Below are positions 36,601-48,752 of a stretch of DNA of 64,000 bases, piece after piece; position 1 is the stretch's first letter, and every line of letters begins with the position of its first letter. The notes below the pieces were generated by a model. It saw only the letters and a list, made by a program, of their open reading frames with translations, did not search any database and was not told where the DNA came from. Origin of the DNA: Eutypella sp. D-1 (lineage: Eukaryota > Ascomycota > Sordariomycetes > Xylariales > Diatrypaceae); assembly GCA_023313575.1 (NCBI GenBank), contig JAJTTP010000007.1, positions 1,674,001 to 1,738,000 on the forward strand, written 5' to 3'. The position numbers were made by a program, and so were the translations under genes.

Positions 36601-39250
36601 AATAAAAAATAGCTTTTAAAACGAAATACGGTTTATTCGAATATTTAATTATACTTTTTAAATTAATTAACGTATTAATATTGTTTTAACGTATAATTAA
36701 TTACGTTTTACGAAAATATTTTAATATTTTCGTTATTTATTATTTTAACGATATTTTTATTTATTTAAATTTAAAAAAATAGTATAAAAATATATATATA
36801 AAGTATTATAAATATTATAAAACGTTAATTTATTAATAAAAACTGAAGAAAATATATTTTATATATAAGAAATAAAATTTTTCGAACATATTATTACCCC
36901 CGAATATATTAAAATAAACCTTAAAAAAGTCGTAATTATTAAGGATTAAAAAAAGCTTATTAATATAAAAAAAGTATAAGCTTTTTTCGGTTTAATAAAT
37001 TATTATCGGAAATTTATACGATAATTTAAATATATTATAATATTTTTTACGGAATTAATAAAAAAGGATAAACGGTTTATATAAATTAATAAAATAAATA
37101 AATCTTTTAAAAAGTTAAAAAATATTATTATTAATAAATTAATACTTATTATATACGATTTTAAAAAACCCGTTAAGTTAAAAACCGATGTTTCGGATTA
37201 TGCTTTTAAAGCATAAATTAAGTAATAAAATAAAAAAGGAAAATTATATTTTATCGTATTTTATTTTTATAAACTAATTAAAACCGAATTTAATTATTTA
37301 ATTTATAATAAAAAATTTCTTATTATTATTAACGTATTTAAAAAATTTAAATATTATTTTATAAAAAACATATATTAAATTAAAATTTATACCGATTATA
37401 AAAATATTATATATTTTTTTATTATTTAAGTTTTTAACGGAAAACAGTTATAATATATTAAATACTTTACGGAATTCGATTATATTATTATTTATAAAAA
37501 AAGATTAAAAAACGGATAAATAAATATTATTAATAAGTAATTTATTATAAAGAAAATATATATATTAATTAAATACGCGGTATTCCGATAAATATTAAAA
37601 GAAATACCTGGAATAACGATAAATTATTACTATTAAAATTATTTAAAATAACAAATTATTAATAAATAAATAAATAAAAAAGTTATAAATATTATAAAAA
37701 CTGTAAAAACAGTTAATATAAAAGATTTATAAACATTTTTTACACGGATATTTAAAAAATTATAAAATTTTTAAACGATTATAACGGATTTATATATTCG
37801 ATAAAATAAAATTAATAATATAATAAATATAATAACGATATAAACTTTATAAAAAATTATAATTATTACTAATTAATAAACGATTATAAAAATTTATTAT
37901 ATTTAATTTTATTATTAAATTACCGATATTAAAAGATTTAATAATATGTAACGGTTATAATAATATATTTATAATCGTTAACCGATTTATAAAATTTTCT
38001 TATTTTATTTTATATAACGAAAATACCGATACGGAATAAATAGTATATATTCTTTTATAATATATTATAATAATATACAGCTTTATATTCGAAATTATTT
38101 CCGATAAAAAAATAATATTTATATCGAAACTTTAATAACATTTTATAATAAAATTAAGGTTAAACTTTAAATTTACGATAATCTTTAAACTTTAAATAAA
38201 TAAATAAATAAAATAAATTAATTAAATATTAAAAACCTATTTTTAATAATATATTAATTATAAGTAATATAATTAAATTAAATAATTATTTATTATATAA
38301 TTAGCTTATAATATAACTTATTATAAAAATATATAAATAATATTTATTAACGTTAATTTCGGATTTATTTTAAACGTTTATTAAAACGTTTATAAAAAAG
38401 GACCGGATAATATTAAAGCTATATTAATATTAAAATAATTTTAATAATTATATAAAAAAATAAAAGAAAAACTTAAATTTATACGTTAATAAATAAGTAA
38501 ATATTATAATTAAAAAAGGTTAAAAAGATTATTTTTTTCGGAAAAAGATATAATTTATTTAATTATAAAAAATATTACGATAAAACGATTTAATAAAAAA
38601 TTCGATTATAAATATATCGGACCGTATTTAATTATTAAAAAAATATTAAAAAATAATTACGAATTAAATTTATTATTAAAAGTTAAAATTTATTTAATTT
38701 TTTATATTTCCTTATTTAAAAACGTAACGGATATAAACGTTATAAAAATAAACGAATATAAAGTAAAAAAAGTTTTAAATATACGGATAAAAAATAAACG
38801 GATAAAATATAAAGTTAAATAAAAAGGATATAATAACTCCGAAAATATATAAAAACCTGTTAATTATTTAATAAACGTTTAACGTTTTTTAAAACATTTT
38901 TATTAACGTTAACGGAAACGTTAATAAAAATAATATCTTAATTAAAATTACCCGATATATTTATTTTAAATTAATTAAAATCTGAAATAACTTTAAAATT
39001 TATAAACGTTTTAATAAACCCCGTAAAATGTATGTTTTCCGCCCGACGTTTTTCGTTTTTTAAGTTTTTTAAATTATTAATATTATAAGATATTATTTTT
39101 ATTATTTTTTTATATTATATACGTTTTTAATAATAAAAACGGCAGAATTTTACGTTAACCGCGTTAAACTTTTTTTTTTAATTTTAATTTTTAATTTTAA
39201 TTTTCGATATTAAAATATAACTTTTTATAATTACTCCGGATTAAGCTTAA
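33686..39250 (+). pseudogene. Gypsy gag-pol remnant with chromodomain (plus strand)
   Basis: The frame is broken by many stops of the kind made from Trp, Gln and Arg codons by RIP. At 36741 the sequence reads YFNDIFIYLN, a decayed YxDD reverse transcriptase centre in which GAC has become AAC. From 38754 it reads EYKVKKVL, then YKVK*KGYN, then EN*I*KPVNYL-type sequence, matching the chromodomain pattern YLVKWKGY...TWEP when Trp codons are allowed for. A C-terminal chromodomain marks the chromovirus branch of Ty3/Gypsy, which targets insertion to particular chromatin. The 3' end continues beyond the inserted copy at 46071-46397. Confidence 0.8.
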
Positions 39251-39682
39251 TGTAACGGCTGGTTTATTCCTAACTATTAATCCAATCGAAAGGTTTATAT
39301 TAACAGGAGTGCTAAGGTTTTAAATAATAAATAATCACGTTTAATAATAGCAAAAAAAAAGGTGCTTTAAGTAATTAAATTATATTATAAATTAATAAGT
39401 TTAAAAACTATTTAGGAAAAAGGTAATAAACGTAATTATATATTATTTATATCTTTTATTTTTAATATTAAAATATATGGTTATTATTAAATTATTAAGA
39501 TCGTATCCGAATATAACGATTTAACGTCGTTAAAATTATTACCAATTTAACCGATTTTTTTTAATTATATAACGTATATAACTTATTTTAATATAGCTAT
39601 TTTTTTCTTTAAAACTTAAGTTAAGGATTTTTTTTTTACTATATTAACCTTATTAAATTTAATGGCCTGACCGGTTATAATA
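39251..39682 (-). repeat. 3' LTR of the inverted Gypsy element
   Basis: 432 bases, beginning TGTAACGGCTGG on the plus strand and ending GGTTATAATA. It is followed by AATCTTTCCCTTT, the complement of a purine-rich tract (AAAGGGAAAGATT) that lies just before the 3' LTR when read on the minus strand. Confidence 0.9.
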
Positions 39683-40384
39683 TAATCTTTCCCTTTTTAA
39701 AATTTTATCTTTAAAATTTATTCCGTTTCTTTTACGTTTTTTAATAAGTTTTTTCTTTTTCTTTTTTTTTTATTTCCTTTTTTTATTATATTTAATCGTA
39801 TATTTAAACGTATTAAACTTTTTATAAAAATAACGTAACGCGATTTCTTTTAGCTACCGTATTATCCGTTAATCTTTCCGATATAGCTTTTTATTTTTAT
39901 TATAAACGTTACCACCTTAAATATAAGGTTTTAGAATCGGACTTTTTTCGTTATTTTTTTTATATTTAAAAAAACTAACCTCGGTATAACGTTTTTAACC
40001 TTATTACCGAATAATTTTTTAAAATATTTTTTTAATATCGTAAATTAAAAACGGAATTTAAAAAAATTATAAAAGTTAAAAAACGTGCGAAAACGCATAC
40101 TCGATATATTTAAAAACAGAAAAAAATATAGTATAAAAAAATAATAAAAGCGGTATCTTATAATATCGATAATTTAAAAAAATTGGAAAAAATGGAGGAA
40201 AAAAAACGTCGGGCGGAAAATACGCGTTTTATAGGGTTTATTAAAACGTTAGTAAATTTTAAAATTATTCCGGATCTTAATTAGTTTAAAATAAATATAT
40301 CGGATAATTTTAATTAAAATGTTATTTTTATTAACGTTTCCGTCGGCATTAATAAAAATGTTTTAAAAAACATTAAACGTTTAT

Positions 40385-43300
40385 TAAGTAATTAACGGGT
40401 TTTTATATGTTTTCGAAATTATTATATTTTTTTTATTTAACCTTATATTTTATTTATCCATCCTTTATTTACATATTTAAGATTTTCTTTATTTCGTATT
40501 TATTTATTTTTATTTCGACGTTATTTTATCCTATTTTTATAACGTTTATATTTGTTACGTCTTTAAGTAAAAAAATATAAAAAATTAAATAAATTTTAAC
40601 TTTTAATAATAAGTTTAATTTATAATTATTTTTTAATATTTTTTTAATAATTAAGTACGGTCCGATATATTTATAATCGAGTTTTTTATTAAGTTGTTTT
40701 ATTATAATGTTTTTTATAACTAAATAAACTATATTTCTTTCCGAAAAGGTTAATCTTTTTAACTTTTTTTAATTATAATATCGGCTTATTTATTAACGTA
40801 TAAATTCGAGTTTTTCCTTTATTTTCTTATATAATTATTTAAGTCGTTTTAATATTAATATAACTTTAATATTATTAGGTCTTTTTTTATAAACGTTTTA
40901 ATAAACGTTTAAAATAAATCCGAAATTGGTATTAATAAATATTATTCGTATATTTTTATAATAAGCTATGTTATAAACTAATTATACGATAAATAATTAC
41001 TTTATTTAATTATTTTATTTATAATTAATATATTATCGAAAATAAGTTTTTAATATTTAATTAATTTATTTTATTTATCCGTTTATTTAAAGTTTAAAAG
41101 TTATCGTAAATTTAAGGTTTAGTTTTAATCTTATTATAAAACTTTGCCAGAATTTCGATACAAATATCGTTCTTTTATTAAAAATAATTTCGAATATAAA
41201 GCTATATATTATTATAATATATCGTAAAAAAATATATGCCATTTATTTTACGTCGGTGTTTTTATTATATAAAATAAAGTAAAAATATTTTATAAATCGG
41301 TTAACGATTACGAATATGCTATTATAACCGTTATATATTATTAAATTTTTTAATATCGGTAATTTAGTAATAAAATTAAATGTGATAAACTTTTATAATT
41401 ATTTATTAACTGGTAATAATTATAATTTTCCGTAAGGTTTATATCGTTTTATTTTGGTTTTTCCGCATATATTATATTGTTATTATATTTATTATATTAT
41501 TAATTTTATTTTATCGAATATATAAATCCGTTATAATCGTTTAAAAATTTTATAATCTTTTAAATATTTATATAAAAGATATTTATAAATTTCCTATATT
41601 AATTATTCCTGTAATTTTTATAATATTTATAACTTTTTTATTTATTTTTTATTAATAATTTTAATAGCAATAATTTATCGTTATTTTAAGTATTTTTTTA
41701 ACGTTTATCGGAATACCGCGTGCTTAATTAATATATATTTTTCTTTTATAATAAGTTATTTATTAATAACATTTGCTTATCCGTTTTTTAATCCTTTTTT
41801 ATAAATAATAATATAATCGAATTCCGTAAAATATTTAACGTATTATAACTATTTTCCGTTAAAGGTTTAAATGGTAAAAAAATATGTAATATTTTTATGG
41901 TCGGTATAAATTTTAATTTAGTATATATTTTTTATAAAGTAATATTTAAATTTTTTAAATACGTTAATAATAATAAGAAATTCCTTATTATAAATTAAAT
42001 AATTAAGTTCGGTTTTAATAAATTTATAAAAATAAAATACGATAAAATATATTTTTTTTTATTTTATTATTTAATTTATGCTTCGAAAACGTAATCCGAG
42101 GTATTAATTTTTAGCTTAACAGGTTTTTTAAGATCGTATATAATAAATACTGGTTTATTAATAATAACGTTCTTTAATTTTTTAAAAAATTCGTTTATTT
42201 TATTAATCCATATAAACCGTTTATTTTTTTTATTAATTCCGTAAAAGGTATTATAATATATTTAAATCGTTATATAAATTTCCGATAATAATTTATTAAG
42301 TTAAAAAAGGGCTGTATTTTTTTTATATTAATAAATATTTTTTAGTTTTTAATAGTTACGATTTTTTTAAAGTTTATTTTAATATATTCGGGGGTGATAA
42401 TATATCCGAGGAATTCCATTTTTTATATATAAAATACACTTTTTTCGGGTTTTATTAATAGGTTAATATCTTATAATATCTGTAATATTTTATATATATG
42501 CTTTTTATGCTATTTTTCTGATTTTAAATAAATAAGGATATCGTTAAAATAATAGATAATAAAAATATTAAAATATTTTCGTAATACGTGGTTAATTATA
42601 CGTTAAAACGATATTAATACGTTAATTAATCCGAAAAACATAATTAAATATTTAAATAAGCCGTATTTCGTTTTAAAAACTGTTTTTTATTCGTTTCCGG
42701 GTTTAATTTTAATATAATAATATCCGTTTTTAAGGTTTAAAATAGTAAACCATTTAACTCCGTATAAACGGTCCTTTATTTTAATAATAAATGGTAACGG
42801 TATTTAATTTTTAACGGTAATTTTATTTAATTATTAATAATCGATTATTAATTATAATTTACCGTTTTGTTTAAGCATAAATATAATAAAGTATTTTATT
42901 AATAATTTTAATTATCGGATATATTTTTTTATTAACTTATTTTCGAGGTACTTTTATAATTTTTTAAATTCGATTTTATTAAGGTTATAAATTTTATAAA
43001 ATCGTAACGTTTTTTTTTTTATAAAAATAATCTTATAATTTTATTTATTACGGTTTAATAATTTCTTTTTAAACTTTTTATAAAATATTTTATTATATTA
43101 ATAATATTATAATAATATATTATACATTTATAATATCGTTTTATTTTCTTTTTTTAAAATGTTATTAAAAAAGCGGAATCGTTATTAAATAAATGCGATA
43201 ATTTATTTAATCCTTTTTTTATATCCTTTTTTTTTAATTCGTTATATTTTTTTAATAAAGTTTTTATTATATCTTTATATCCGTATTTATTATCCGTTAA

Positions 43301-45636
43301 ATATTAAGATTTCTTTTTAAAATTATTATCGGTTTTTAAAAAATAAAAGAATATTATTTAGCTAATTCTTTAATTAATCGATGGATTATATTAATATAAC
43401 TATAATTATTTAAAGATTATATCGTATCTTTTTAAAGGCATAATGTCGAAAATAACGTTTTATTTTTATTTTTCGATATATATGTTAAATTAATCGGCTT
43501 TTTATAATATTCTTTTTTATTGTATTTAAAAATATAACTTTCGGCTTTTATTATGTTATAAAAATATTATTTCTTTTTTTATAATAATTATAATTTATTA
43601 TATAATTTTAAGGTTATATAATTACCGTCGGTTCCGTTATTTATTATAACGGTATATTAATTATCTTTAACTTTTATTCGTATTATAATATATCCGTATC
43701 GTTTTTAAGCTTTTAAAATAGTTTATAAATATCGTATTATATTTTTAAACTTTATAATATTACTTTATAACCTTAATATAAACGGCCTTATTTTTTTAAA
43801 TCCTTATTATAAATTTATATAACGTTATATAAATTATCGTAAAGTTTTTTTTTATTAAATTCTTTTTATATATACGGTTATTTTTTTATTATTAAATCTT
43901 TATAAAAATGTTTAAAGCTAATCTTATTAAAGGTTATTCTTTTTAATAAATCTTTATAAACGTATAAATCGGCGCTTAATAACTTATTTTTCTAATATCG
44001 GATTTTATATTTTTATTATTCGATCTTATTCCGGATCCTTATAGCTTTTAACGTTTAATATATATATTTATTATAATAATATATTTAATATCCTCCGGGG
44101 TAAAATATTTTTTTTAGCCATTTTTAATTATACGGTACGCGGTTAATATAACGTATAATTTTTTTATATTATTATCGATCGGTTTCGTTTCTTTTTTATT
44201 ATAAAAAATCGAATCTTTTTTTAATTATTTATTTAATTCGGCTAATAATACCGATTTTTCGTTTTTTATACCAGTAATATTCGTATTTTTAATAATTAAC
44301 GGAATATTCTAAAAAATATGGCGTTTAAGTTTAAATTTTTTAATTAATAAATTTATTTTAATTATGAAGCTATTATAAGTAAATCTTAAATCGTTATTTT
44401 TTAAGGCGTTATTAAAATCGTTTAACGTAAATGCCGTATATCTTTTATAATTTATAATTTTATCGTTTTTTAAGCTAATTAATTAATCGTTTTTCTTTTT
44501 TTTTTTACGAAATAAGTTTTTGCGAAAATTCTTTTTTATCGTTATCGAGGTATTTATTTTATTATTATTAACGTTATTATTTTATTACGGCTTAAATTAA
44601 TTATTTAGCTTTTTATAATTTTTATTAATAGATATTATTAACCGAATATACGTAACGGATTATTTTAAACATTTTTTTACTGGCAAAAAGTTATTTTTTT
44701 TCGGGTATAAGTTTTTAATTTTTATTTCGTTTAAATCCTTTACATTTTTTTTAAAAATGTTTTATTTTACCATAATTATAATATTTAATTTATTATTTAT
44801 TTTTTCGTATTATATTAAATAATATAAATCCTGGTACCGTTCCGTAAAATATATCGGTAAACTTTTAATCTTAATTTTTATTATTTTAATATCTTTTAAA
44901 TTTTTTAAGTATATAATATCCTTTTTTTTCTTAATATCGTTTAAATTATTTATTATCGATTTTAATTATTAAAGTAATAAATTCGTTAATAATATCTGGT
45001 TTATTATATAAAATAATCTTATTTTTAACCGTATTTTTAAATCTTTAATAAAATATATCGATAAAAAACTTATCGTTTTTTTAATCAGTTTTTATTATAA
45101 GCTGTTTAAATTATACGGTATAAATATAAGCTATTTTTTTTATTTAAAATTTAAAAGTTATTATATAACGGCTTAAGCCTTATCCGGGTTTTTATAATTA
45201 GTTTTTACTTTTTTTACGAAGTTTTTATATTTTTCGAAAAAATATTTAATTTCCGTAATTCTTTTTTTTTTTTTTACTTTTATAAAAGTATTTAAAATAG
45301 GTTTAAACTATTAAATTATTTTTCCGGTAAAGCATAAAGTAATATCGAGAATTTTATCGGTTTTTTCGATTAATATATAACGTTATTAATATAAATAAGT
45401 TATAGTTATAATAAAAAAAGGTCGTACGGAAATAATACTATTATAAGGTCTAAATCTTTTAAGCTTAAATTTAATAAATATAATCTTTTAAATTACGGTT
45501 ATAATTACCGTTTATTTAATTTGTTCGATTTATTTAAATAATAATTTAATAATTTATTAAAGTTTTTAACTTAAAAAAAATATTTTATCGGATATTATTT
45601 AAAGTTAATAATATTATTAAATAAAAGTTTATAACG
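40385..45636 (-). pseudogene. Gypsy gag-pol remnant with chromodomain (minus strand)
   Basis: Read on the minus strand, the end of pol at 40497-40385 again gives a chromodomain pattern (IKYKVK*KKY, then ENI*KPVNYL). A YYFNDILIYL reverse transcriptase remnant lies near 42523-42555. All frames are broken by stop codons. It is homologous over its length to 33686-39250 in the opposite orientation. Confidence 0.78.
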
Positions 45637-46065
45637 TATAATAGTTGGTTTATTCCTAATTATTAATTTAATCGAAAAGTTTATATTAATAAAAATGCTA
45701 AAGTTTTAAGTAATAAATAATTATGTTTAATAATAATAAAAAAAAAGTGTTTTAAGTAATTAAATTATATTATAAACTAATAAATTTAAAAATTATTTAA
45801 AAAAAAATAATAAACGTAATTATATATTATTTATATCTTTTATTCTTAATATTGGAATATATGGTTGTTATTAAATCGTTAAAATCGTATCCGAATATAA
45901 CGATTTAACGTTATTAGGATTATTACCGATTTAACCGATTTTTTTTAGTCGTATGGCGCATATGGCTTATTTTAATATGGTTATTTTTTTCTCCAGAACT
46001 TAAATCAGGGATCTTTTCTTATTATGTTAGCCTTATTAGGCCTAATGGCCCGACCGGTCATAATA
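45637..46065 (-). repeat. 5' LTR of the inverted Gypsy element
   Basis: 429 bases, clearly homologous to 39251-39682. The last 120 bases on the plus strand are far less mutated than the rest and keep blocks such as CCTAATGGCCCGACCGGTCA. Confidence 0.9.
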
Positions 46066-46397
46066 CTTAAATACGTTATATTAATTTTAGTTATAATAAA
46101 TATATAATAAATAACGGGAAAAGTTTAAATTAAAAACTTTATATTTTAATTAACGATATTCGTAATAAAAATAAAGTGTTATATTAACCGGATCGGATAA
46201 TAAAATTATTATAAAAAAAGAATTACGTTAAAAAGTTTTACGTTAAAATAAAAAAATTACGCGTTTAAAAATCGATTTATTAATACGATTAAATATAATA
46301 AAAAGGATATAAAATAAAAAAGAAAAGAATATTTATAATAAAAAAGGAATAAAAATAATAAGTTTTAAATATAAAAACTTTAAAAAAGGAAAAATTA

Positions 46398-46778
46398 TAT
46401 TATAACCTGGTTAAATTATTAGGTTTAAATAAAATTAATATAAATAATTTTTAACCATGGTATTAAAAAGAACAATTATAATAAAATAAACCATATTTAA
46501 GTTATGTAATAAAAAGGATAATTAAGATAATTAGCTATTTTAATAATTTAAAATAGCTAGGATAACCAGTTATTTTAACGATTTAATATTTAATATTATA
46601 TTCCGGTACTAGGAATAAGAAATATAAATAATATATAATTATATTTATTACCATTTTTTTTAAATAATTTTTAAATTTATTAATTTATAATATAACTTAA
46701 TTACTTAAAACCTTTAGCACTTTTGTTAATATAAACCCTTTAACCGGATTAATAGTTAGGAATAAACCGGCCGTTATA
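46398..46778 (+). repeat. 3' LTR of the plus-oriented Gypsy element (with internal deletion)
   Basis: 381 bases, starting TATTATAACCTGG and ending CCGGCCGTTATA. Compared with 33258-33685 it lacks about 45 bases near the AATTA/CTTAAAAC stretch. It is preceded by AAAAAAGGAAAAATTA, a likely polypurine tract. It is more diverged from the other three LTRs than they are from each other. Confidence 0.75.
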
Positions 46779-46969
46779 ATTAACGATATTTAATAAATTT
46801 ATAACATTTATAATCCTGCCGATATTATAATAAAGGCTACTTTTAATAAAGTTATAAAAACGTTTATCGAAAATAATTAAATTATTTTAAAATTAAAAGG
46901 ATAAATAAAACGGAAATAATACTATTAACGTTTATTATTTAATTATTTAATTACGAAAAAAAAAATAAA
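46779..46969 (+). pseudogene. Copia-type RNase H C-terminal remnant
   Basis: From 46812 the plus strand reads NPADIIIKATFNKVIKTFIENN followed by stops and a Lys-rich end. This resembles the NPAD(A/L)xTK block at the C-terminus of Copia RNase H. An A-rich tract (46955-46969) precedes the 3' LTR and may be the polypurine tract after mutation. Between this piece and the reverse transcriptase start at 33257 nearly all of the reverse transcriptase and RNase H sequence is absent. Confidence 0.6.
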
Positions 46970-47171
46970 TATTAGTTATTAATAGTCATTGGTATGGACC
47001 CATATACCAATAGGATGTACCTATATACCTATCTCCCGTTTATATAAGGATACGGGCTTCGCCCGTATCCCTTTTAAATAGATAGATAAACCTTAGACCA
47101 GAATATAACACCAGTCTTACCACCTTTCATTCTGTTATTATCTTTTTCCTTTACGTACGTACCTACCAACA
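46970..47171 (+). repeat. 3' LTR of the outer Copia-type element
   Basis: 202 bases, the same length as the 5' LTR. Its inner start is RIP-mutated (TATTAGTTATTAATAG against TGTTGGTTGTTAGTGG), while its outer end CCAACA is intact. Confidence 0.92.
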
Positions 47172-47176
47172 GGCCC

Positions 47177-48128
47177 TTTATGTGCCTCAGCTATTCTCTG
47201 GGCGGTGTTTTTAGCCAGCCAGTGGTACGCCAGCAGAGAGAAAAGTTCGATTCAGCCTGTGTTCCCTTGGAGATTCTGTCGAAGCAGACTGGTGATGGGC
47301 CTTTTACTGTACGTATAACTTCTAATGAACCCCCAATCTTTGCTGTATGTAAGATGGTCTGGGCGAAATCTTCTAACTGTAGTGTATAGGAACGCATTTA
47401 TGATCGGGGGTGTAGGCATTACCTGTTACATTCAGCTGCCCTTCAGGTCTCAAACAGCTGTTGGCTCGACGCCTTTGGGTTCAGGTGTTAGGCTACTTGC
47501 GTTCTCGATGGCCGCGCCAATCGGCTTCGTCGCCATGTCAATGGTGGTGAAAAATCGCCGTGTTCCTCCATTGTATATCTCCTTAATCTCTCAAGCTCTC
47601 CAGGTAATCGGGTTGGTTTTCATGTCTCGAGGCAAAATCGAGGATCCAGACTGGAGAGGCTTGTACGGAGTATCAATCCTTGTTGGGTTTGGGATGGGAG
47701 CGAGTAACAGTGCGGCGACACTCATGACTCCGTTCATCGTGGAAAAGAGAGACATTGGTAAGTTGATAATCCCCCATACACTACCAATCTGATGAGTACC
47801 AACTGATTGCGTTCCACTAGCTGTTGGGTCTGCTTCTGTAGTTCAATTCCGCTTTCTAGGCAGCACCGTGGTCCTGGCCATCATTACATCAGTTGGGAAC
47901 AATTGGCTCCAGAGAAACCTATCCGGAATCCTTTCCCCAGAAAGCCTCGACGACCTATTACAGTCAACGGAGATCATCAAAACATTTCCGCCAGACCTAG
48001 AGTTGACTGTAAGAGGAGTGTTCGTAAAGAGCTTCAACCTACGGATGACGATTATACTTGGATTCGCTGTGGCTTCTATGCTTACAACTCTGTTAATGTG
48101 GCAGCGGCCACAGCTACGGGTCCCGTAA
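47177..48128 (+). pseudogene. MFS (DHA2-type) transporter, 3' half
   Basis: Exon 5 resumes at 47177 directly after the second GGCCC copy and runs to 47308, followed by exons 47390-47757 and 47821-48128. Removing the element and one target copy joins VLGP to LCASAILWAVFL in frame, showing the exact ancestral site. The remainder reads as an intact C-terminal half: VFPWRF, NAFMIGGVGITCYIQLPF, TPLGSGVRLLAFS, GVSILVGFGMGASNSAA and a final TM segment MTIILGFAVASMLTTLLM. No further stop or frameshift is seen, so the insertion and the upstream nonsense codon are the only visible defects. Confidence 0.88.
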
Positions 48129-48752
48129 CTTTGGCCGAAACTACTGTGGGGCAGTTAGATCCAATCCTCCCCCTATATAGTAGCTCCACTTAAGGGGGCT
48201 CGACTAGCCGTTCCAGTATAATAGATATGAATGGGGGTTTAAGGGCACAATAGGATAGGCACACTGTGGACCATGTTGCATATTAAATACACGCAGGTTA
48301 TGAGGAAGAGTATATTATATTGTTTTAGATAACTAGCTCGATAGATTACGGCGGTTGCGTTTACAAGTAAATAGCCTCTTGGCTCTCCAACCACACAGTC
48401 TGGATTCTTTGTTTAAAAAAAGTATCATACTGTATTCTTTAACGCCTCTTTACTATAGCTAAAGCGACGACACTGTGACTGGAAAGCCAAGAGGCTACTT
48501 ACATTTGAACGACCTCCGCAGAGAGGAGGAATGTATATAGGATGGCAGGGCTGTGACCCTGCTTATATATGGCATAGGTGTGGGTCGCCTAGATACTACC
48601 TAGGTAGCCTCTCAACCACCTTATTATTCAACGTTCCATACTTCCTATGTACCTACTACCTATACCATGAATCCACTAGTTTAGACTTGACCGATAGCAT
48701 ACACAACAGCACAGCACTGCAGTGATAGACACAGAAACGTCTAACACGCCAA
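48129..48752. other. Intergenic, contains a small inverted-repeat element
   Basis: No gene is seen between the transporter 3' end and the next gene's stop codon. It holds the inverted-repeat element listed separately. Confidence 0.55.
48366..48502. repeat. Possible MITE-like element with imperfect terminal inverted repeats
   Basis: Left arm GTAAATAGCCTCTTGGCTCT (from 48368) matches the reverse complement of the right arm GGAAAGCCAAGAGGCTACTT (to 48500), with about three mismatches over the first 25 bases and a further CACAGT match inside. Total length is about 137 bases. A clear target duplication is not visible, so the mobile nature is inferred only from the arms and the size. Confidence 0.55.

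Larger units (their letters stand above)
39251..46065 (-). mobile_element. Second Ty3/Gypsy chromovirus copy, inverted, nested in the first
   Basis: A complete-length element of 6815 bases on the minus strand with LTRs at both ends and a 5-base target duplication CTTAA (39246-39250 and 46066-46070). Its interior is the reverse complement of the first Gypsy copy; for example, 36036-36105 and 43195-43265 pair as inverted copies. Both copies are RIP-mutated independently. Its two outermost ends are noticeably less AT-rich than the interior. Confidence 0.9.
33258..46778 (+). mobile_element. Ty3/Gypsy chromovirus-type retrotransposon (plus orientation), itself interrupted
   Basis: The element spans 33258-39250 and 46071-46778. 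Its 5' LTR (33258-33685) starts TGTTATAACCGG and ends GGCCGTTATA; the 3' LTR is at 46398-46778. A decayed pol lies between, ending in a chromodomain near 38754. The insertion of the inverted copy at 39251-46065 splits it shortly before its 3' end; the sequence on both sides of that insertion is continuous relative to the inverted copy. No target duplication is visible at its outer borders (TAAAA on the left, ATTAA on the right). Confidence 0.85.
28813..47171 (+). mobile_element. Ty1/Copia-type LTR retrotransposon, RIP-degraded, carrying nested Gypsy elements
   Basis: The element has 202-base LTRs at both ends (28813-29014 and 46970-47171), with ends TGTTGG...CCAACA, and a 5-base target duplication GGCCC at 28808-28812 and 47172-47176. 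Its own internal sequence is only 29015-33257 and 46779-46969. Decayed coding traces run on the plus strand: a zinc-knuckle remnant near 31302, a Copia-like reverse transcriptase start near 33132, and an RNase H end with NPADII near 46812. The order with reverse transcriptase late and RNase H last fits Copia, but integrase was not positively identified. The interior is extremely AT-rich, with remaining C and G largely in CpG or CC/GG context, as expected after RIP. The outer parts of both LTRs are much less mutated than the interior. Confidence 0.88.

Noticed and set aside
28813..47171. Possible centromeric or mitochondrial-derived AT-rich DNA
   Set aside because: Matching LTRs, target duplications and decayed reverse transcriptase and chromodomain traces explain the block as RIP-mutated retrotransposons.
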